From Arthrobotrys musiformis (Eukaryota > Ascomycota > Orbiliomycetes > Orbiliales > Orbiliaceae), in assembly GCA_036971715.1 (NCBI GenBank), contig JAVHJL010000005.1, positions 3,658,001-3,722,000 of the forward strand: 64,000 nucleotides of DNA. The letters run 5' to 3'. The notes under the pieces are model-generated. The model saw nothing but the letters and a program-made list of their open reading frames with translations. It made no database searches and was not told the origin of the DNA. Both the position numbers and the translations under genes were made by a program. Below are positions 59,438-64,000 of this stretch, piece by piece (positions within the stretch are counted from its first letter, which is position 1; every line of letters starts with the position of its first letter).

Positions 59438-60134
59438 TATCATGTGCATATGTGGCCATTTCTTCCGTAAAATTGTACCTCTTGCTGGTTTCCGGTTATT
59501 TTTTTTTTGTCTTTTGCTTACGGTACTGGAATCGCATGCGCTGGTTAGGTAATGGATAATGGTGTATGTGTATATATGTCTTCGGGTTCGATTATTACAA
59601 GTTGGAAATGATTTTTGTGTGTCTAGGTATGCGGTCGAACGGCGAAAATGTTTAACTTTGCTTTCTCGTGCATTTGTAATAGTCTGTTTAAATATCGGCA
59701 TATTTGCTCTCACTTTCTAGAACTTGCATTAGTGCTATAGTCGTGGTTGCTTCTTTCACATTTTCCCCGATCATAATCTCCGATATATTGCGGGGAAGTG
59801 GTAGATTTGATGCGATAATTGATGGGGGTTTGTTTGAGACGCTGCCAGGGCTTATATTTGGTTCCGTACAACGTGAATTGTAAGTCTGTTGTGGATTTTC
59901 GGGTTATAGGTATTCAATTACATACGTTGAAATATGACTAACCTAGTGAGATGTCTAGATACGACTTCTTTCACTTTTGTATACGCTCATATCAATATTT
60001 TCATATGATTATCGAAAACATAGAATTATACAGTGGCTAAATTAATATAATTACAACATTCTATTTTTGAGAAACCTCGATTAATCAACCAAAACAGCCT
60101 TAGGGACATCGGCTAATTAGGCAGAGCAAGCCGT
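59438..60134. other. Convergent intergenic region
   Basis: AT-rich, between the F-box gene and the minus-strand GPI gene. No gene seen. Confidence 0.5.
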
Positions 60135-61061
60135 TCAAAGAAGAAGAGATGTCGCAAGCATAAGGCCGGCAACTAAACCGAGACTAAGTTGCGTCTTTGC
60201 GCTACTATTTGGTGTCGACGAGGGAGAAGATGTTGTAGAGGTTGTTCTAACGGAACTACTTGTCTCCGCGGCATCTGTGGACCCCGGTGCAGCAGTGGTT
60301 TCGAACGGAGAAGTAGGCGCTGGCGTGGTGGATTCTTCGAAGCTAGTTGATGATTCGACCTCGAATTCCGATGTAGTTGTAAACTCGGATTCGAAATCGG
60401 TGCTAGTCTCAGATGGGGTGAACGATGGGGTGGTAAAAGTCGGCGTATCGATGTCTGTGGTCTGAGCACCTCCCAAGCCTGCAGATATGGTAGCCCAGTC
60501 TTCAAGAGAGCCGGAACAGACGGGGATCAAGTCTGATGCCGTACAGATTGGAGCATCGGTTGGGCTAGTGGTGTGTTCATGTTAGTTGGGACTATCCATT
60601 CAAACTTGAGCGAGCAGTGGGCGGAGATAGACATACCAAACTTGGGTTTCTTCAGCGTCTCTAACAGGAGTTCCGGCATCTATTCACGCGGCGCGTGCGT
60701 AAGTATCTGACATTGGGTCTCAAATCCTAACAATGGTTTGGTTCATTTGGTTCATGGGATGCTTACCGACACATGGTTTGAAGCCGCTGCAGATCTGGCC
60801 ATCCTCACAACAACCTCCTCCTGAACAATAGAATCCCGTTTCACAAGAAATGCCTTCAAGTTTTATTAGTTAGTAGAATAATTATTAGATAGCGGATACA
60901 GACAAGAGCCTACAGCTTGTTGCAGTTTGTTCGCAAATAACAGCTCCGACGCAAACGGCCTGACGCTTCGCGATAGCCATGAAGCCACCAATAGGCTGGA
61001 CTGCGACCGCGATTTCGACGGCGGCAAGCGCAAGAAGGACACTAGACAATGTAGATCGCAT
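60135..61061 (-). CDS. Cys-rich GPI-anchored surface protein
   Basis: Four exons on the minus strand: 61061-60914, 60853-60767, 60679-60637 and 60564-60135, giving 235 residues. A signal peptide (LSSVLLALAAVEIAVA) is followed by a Lys-Arg site (AKRQAVC) that may be cleaved by a kexin. The cysteine-rich part reads SCISCETGFYCSGGGCC then EDGQICSGFKPC, with further Cys in VCPTDAPIC and IPVC. The GFYC...GCC..G..C spacing matches the head of the GPI protein at 8606-9810. A Ser/Thr/Glu-rich stalk follows (FESEFTTTSEFEVESSTSFEE) and a hydrophobic tail (LSLGLVAGLMLATSLLL) as a GPI signal. Every intron interrupts this small head. Likely a cell-wall or plasma-membrane protein; function unknown. Confidence 0.83.
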
Positions 61062-62619
61062 GTTGATTGAGTTTGAATGATATATACTATATAAAATGGA
61101 AATTTCCGACTTGAAGTTCGGGAACTAGAAGAAGAGAATGTGCGAAGATTAAATATTGGAATACGGTGGAGATTAATCAATTGAGATAGAGGTCATATAG
61201 AAAGCCTTTCTTACGCCAGGAGAAAAGGTCTTTGGGTTTTATACGTCCATTCCATTACCATCAATTGTGCCAACAGGAACCCGCGGGCCCGACAAAGTTT
61301 CCCCCTGAAGCCAAATTTTGCTTAATTCCAACATCCAGAAGCGCAAAAGACTTGGCGAACAGCGTCGCTTTATTGTCAGGCCAGTTGCAGGGCAGTATTC
61401 TTTCCCTTTTGGTGTGAAAGCTGAACGGACAACTTAAGGCTGCAGCAGCTGCGGAATTCAACTAAAGTCACTTTGGTTCCGACGTTAGTTCGATTCAGGG
61501 AAAAAATTCCTCAGGGTGTGGCTGCGTTACACAAATGGATGCCAAGTTTGCGCTTTGGCGAGCTAAGAAATTAGTAATACTTATCGGGTCCCCACAAGGC
61601 TAGAAAAACAAGGCTTCGAGGAAGAAATTAAACCGATGCTTAAATCATTCCCTTGTCACCCTCAGAACAGATCGGCGTTCGAATTTGGGTTATGGACCAC
61701 CCAAACTTGAAATGCAAGGTGTATTGGATATATACTTAGCGTGAAGCTGAAGTTCACTCAGCAAGGGTTTTGCACTTGTGAGACCTATCCGGCCCACTAT
61801 CTTTTGGGTCGGTGTTGTCTTCCTGTTTCATTAGGGCGGACATGCGTGCATGACTGTCTACCTAGGTAGTCAGAGCGAGGTAGGGTTGGTAGATCAACTA
61901 AAGCCCTAGACTAAACTAAAGCGCGGTGCAGCACCCATAGGCCTTTTGAAAAGTCTCATGATTCGCCTATACATAGCTTGTATGATTGTAGCCATATGTG
62001 ATTTTTGGAGGAAATACAGTTGCACTCCTAACTCATGAGTCCCCAGGAGTGAGCCTGCAGGCTGGCGCTGACCAACATGTACTTTTTTTTTTTTTTTTGA
62101 AAACTGGGATAACAAAAAGACGTTGTCTCGTCGCCAGACTCCCTAGCTTGTTGAGGAGGGCTACGCTGCATATGTAACCGATCAGTAGTCCTGAATTAAC
62201 TATAAAGACAACCACGGTGACCAAAGCGCTCGCAAGAGACATCCAATATCAAAGACGCGGGTTCCTGAAATTTGACATTTTTTGGTGGGTGTCGCAACAT
62301 TTAAACGTCAATGCGGGAGGCTTGTCGAGAAGCGGGCTTCGAGCTGGACCGGGGGATGTCCAGATTGCGAACCTTTTAATTTATAAAGTTTAGGGCCCTA
62401 AAAAAAAGAAGCATAAAATTCGTGTATCTAAGGCATAGAAACAACCTTAAGCTAAGTTCCAACCTTGTAGTCAGAAACGGTGCACCAGTAAAAAGGGCAA
62501 GTAGAAGAATCCAAGATAAAGCAGTATATATATTAACGTTTACACAGATATGTATGCAAAGTAGGATGGATGCTTGTTCATGCACTGAAGTGCACTTGAT
62601 GGCTTTGAGGAAAGTATGA
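61062..62619. other. Intergenic 1.6 kb, no gene recognised
   Basis: The first part should be the promoter of the minus-strand GPI gene (a TATATA stretch lies at about 61079-61095). A T16 run is at 62083-62098. Short frames only. Confidence 0.45.
62083..62098. repeat. T16 homopolymer
   Basis: Sixteen consecutive T residues on the plus strand. Confidence 0.9.
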
Positions 62620-62979
62620 CTAGAGCCAATATCCGATTGTGCACAGGACGCCGCCCACAAGTCCCATGCCGCAGAGGAGACCGATGGGCGGGCCTCGACT
62701 TTCCTGTACCGTCGACAGGACGTATTCTGGGAAGGCCATTCGCCAAAGGCCTAGTGCCAAGATCGACCAACCTAATGCCGTCACCAAAAGGGCCTTCGGT
62801 GGATACCAGACATTGTGATCTTGAACAATCCCAACCCCGCAGACGAAAAGGATGGTACCATTCAGAAGAACCACTGCTGGGGAGCTTTGAGGGAAAACGT
62901 GCCAGTTTTGATATTCTGAGGCTGAGAGAGCAAGTAGCGTTGGGCCCATGATACGGGCGAGGAGTCGGGTTGGCGCCAT
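62620..62979 (-). CDS. Small conserved-looking membrane protein
   Basis: A single-exon gene of 119 residues from the ATG at 62979. Four hydrophobic segments are visible: LLARIMGPTLLALSASEY, VVLLNGTILFVCGVGIV, ALLVTALGWSILALGLWRM and IGLLCGMGLVGGVLCTIGYWL. The start RLLARIMGPTLLALSASE and the NGTILFVCGVGIVQDHNVW block resemble a small uncharacterised membrane-protein family of filamentous fungi, as I remember it. Location and function are unknown. An open frame of 105 codons ends 10 nt upstream on the same strand (62990-63307); it is either the 5' leader or an unrelated chance frame. Confidence 0.7.
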   Translation of the reverse strand: MAPTRLLARIMGPTLLALSASEYQNWHVFPQSSPAVVLLNGTILFVCGVGIVQDHNVWYPPKALLVTALGWSILALGLWRMAFPEYVLSTVQESRGPPIGLLCGMGLVGGVLCTIGYWL

Positions 62980-63423
62980 CCCTCTCGAGCTAATCGAGTT
63001 TGAACGGTTTGGGGATAACTATCGATAGGGGGCCGAAAGGCTGGACTTTTTGAGGGGTATCTTTAGCGGCGATGGATTTGACTGCAATCGATTGGTAGCG
63101 ACTGCTTGTGCCGACCAATACTTGGTATTGGCCCACCATTGATTTGACGATTGACAAGGGCACGAGCCTTGGCGCTTTATCAACGAGGACTTGAACATTC
63201 TCGGTTGTGCAACCATCGATTTGCGGTTTGGATAAATCCCACAATCCTGAGACCCCGTCGTCGGTGAGTAACATTCTGCTGATTCCCCCATGAGTCAGCG
63301 AAGTCATATCCTTTTGACGAAATCTACTTTTATATAGCTAACTTTGACCTCCGAAAGTTTTTTGGATTATCTATTTTATTCTACAATTCCGACTCGGTCA
63401 TACGCCCTAACCTCGATCCCGAC
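62980..63423. promoter_or_regulatory. Divergent intergenic region with an upstream open frame
   Basis: A 444-bp interval between the small membrane-protein gene (minus) and the last F-box gene (plus). It contains an ATG-started minus-strand frame of 105 codons at 63307-62990 without recognisable domain. I could not find a splice that joins it to the membrane protein. Confidence 0.4.
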
Positions 63424-64000
63424 ATGTCTTCACTCTTGGGTGGCACGGCCCCAACAGTTGTCGATCCCCCGGTGGAAAGACCACCGATTTTCTCCCTTTC
63501 GCCAGACCTTATTGTTCAGCTGTCCAAAGAGCTTGACGAGGATGACTTGCTTGCTCTCCGTATGACATGTAAGGAGTTAAACTTCAAAGTCAAAGAACTG
63601 CACCTCGATGCTTTGTATTCCACCCGGTCTATTTACTTCATCCCTGTCAGCCTTGAGAATCTGTTGAAGGTCGCGAAACATCCCTCCGGAATCAACAAGC
63701 GGGTACGAAATCTACGAATATGCCCCACTTCCCCATACATCAACCCAGAGAGGGAAGTCCGTAGGAAACTCGAGGAACAAGCGAAAAATGAGAAACCAGG
63801 ATTCTGTGGGTCCATGCCCGCTAGCCTTGTGTTGAAGATGTACGAGCAGTCCAAAAGTGACTGGCCGGGGGTTCAGCACATGCACAAATGGGACTTGGTT
63901 CCGAATATGCTTACCATAGCGCTTATGAGCCTTCCAAATATCCAATCTATTGAATTCGAATGGAGAAGAAATCATCGCGTGACTCGTTCTGAGTTTTCCC
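63424..64000 (+). CDS. F-box protein, 3'-truncated by window end
   Basis: The reading frame opens at the ATG at 63424 and stays open to the last base, giving 192 codons here. An F-box-like stretch is at about residues 18-52: IFSLSPDLIVQLSKELDEDDLLALRMTCKEL. Next comes VKELHLDALYSTRSIYFIPVSLENLLKVA, which fits the start of a leucine-rich substrate-binding part, and LPNIQSIEFEW near the end. Introns cannot be judged beyond the window. Divergent from the small membrane-protein gene. Confidence 0.75.
   Translation, partial: MSSLLGGTAPTVVDPPVERPPIFSLSPDLIVQLSKELDEDDLLALRMTCKELNFKVKELHLDALYSTRSIYFIPVSLENLLKVAKHPSGINKRVRNLRICPTSPYINPEREVRRKLEEQAKNEKPGFCGSMPASLVLKMYEQSKSDWPGVQHMHKWDLVPNMLTIALMSLPNIQSIEFEWRRNHRVTRSEFS

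Noticed and set aside
62990..63307. 105-codon minus frame as a separate gene
   Set aside because: No domain, ends 10 nt before another start codon, and no splice joins it to anything.
1..64000. tRNA, rRNA, CRISPR or telomere repeats
   Set aside because: No tRNA B-box in a plausible cloverleaf context, no repeat arrays and no TTAGGG series were found by eye. A tRNAscan run would settle the tRNA question.

Overview
This is nuclear DNA of a filamentous ascomycete (Pezizomycotina). Most genes are split by short introns (about 50-120 nt) with GT...AG ends and CTAAC/CTAAT branch sites. The gene content is typical of that group: a DUF4246 protein, a DUF5672 glycosyltransferase, 2EXR/F-box proteins, a proteinase K-like subtilase and Ser/Thr-rich GPI-anchored proteins. 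The sequence alone does not identify the class or species. No rRNA, tRNA, CRISPR array or intact transposon was seen.

Layout. 0-10 kb: a two-domain Cys-rich GPI protein, a flavin-containing monooxygenase, a DUF4246 protein and a Gly/Ser-rich GPI protein. 12-18 kb: an F-box gene followed by two tandem paralogous 2EXR/F-box-like genes. 18-24 kb: a 6.5-kb stretch without a convincing gene. 24-40 kb: a type II membrane glycosyltransferase, a monocarboxylate-type MFS transporter, a two-finger C2H2 regulator, two divergent short-chain dehydrogenases and a membrane-anchored class C beta-lactamase-like hydrolase. 40-50 kb: a large TPR protein, a 2-oxoglutarate/Fe(II) oxygenase and a complete eight-exon class I terpene synthase. 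50-64 kb: a small four-helix membrane protein, a secreted subtilase, two more F-box genes, a second Cys-rich GPI protein, a small membrane protein and a further F-box gene that runs off the end.

Exon structures were worked out by hand from reading frame, splice consensus and family motifs. Each multi-exon model given joins into one open frame whose length is divisible by three. The main functional proposal is that 28.4-50.0 kb (transporter, regulator, two dehydrogenases, acyl-transfer-like hydrolase, 2-OG oxygenase, terpene synthase) may be a loose terpenoid gene cluster. The grouping is inferred; only the individual families are supported by sequence. The other theme is an F-box-rich neighbourhood: six F-box or 2EXR-like genes in 64 kb, including one recent-looking tandem pair.
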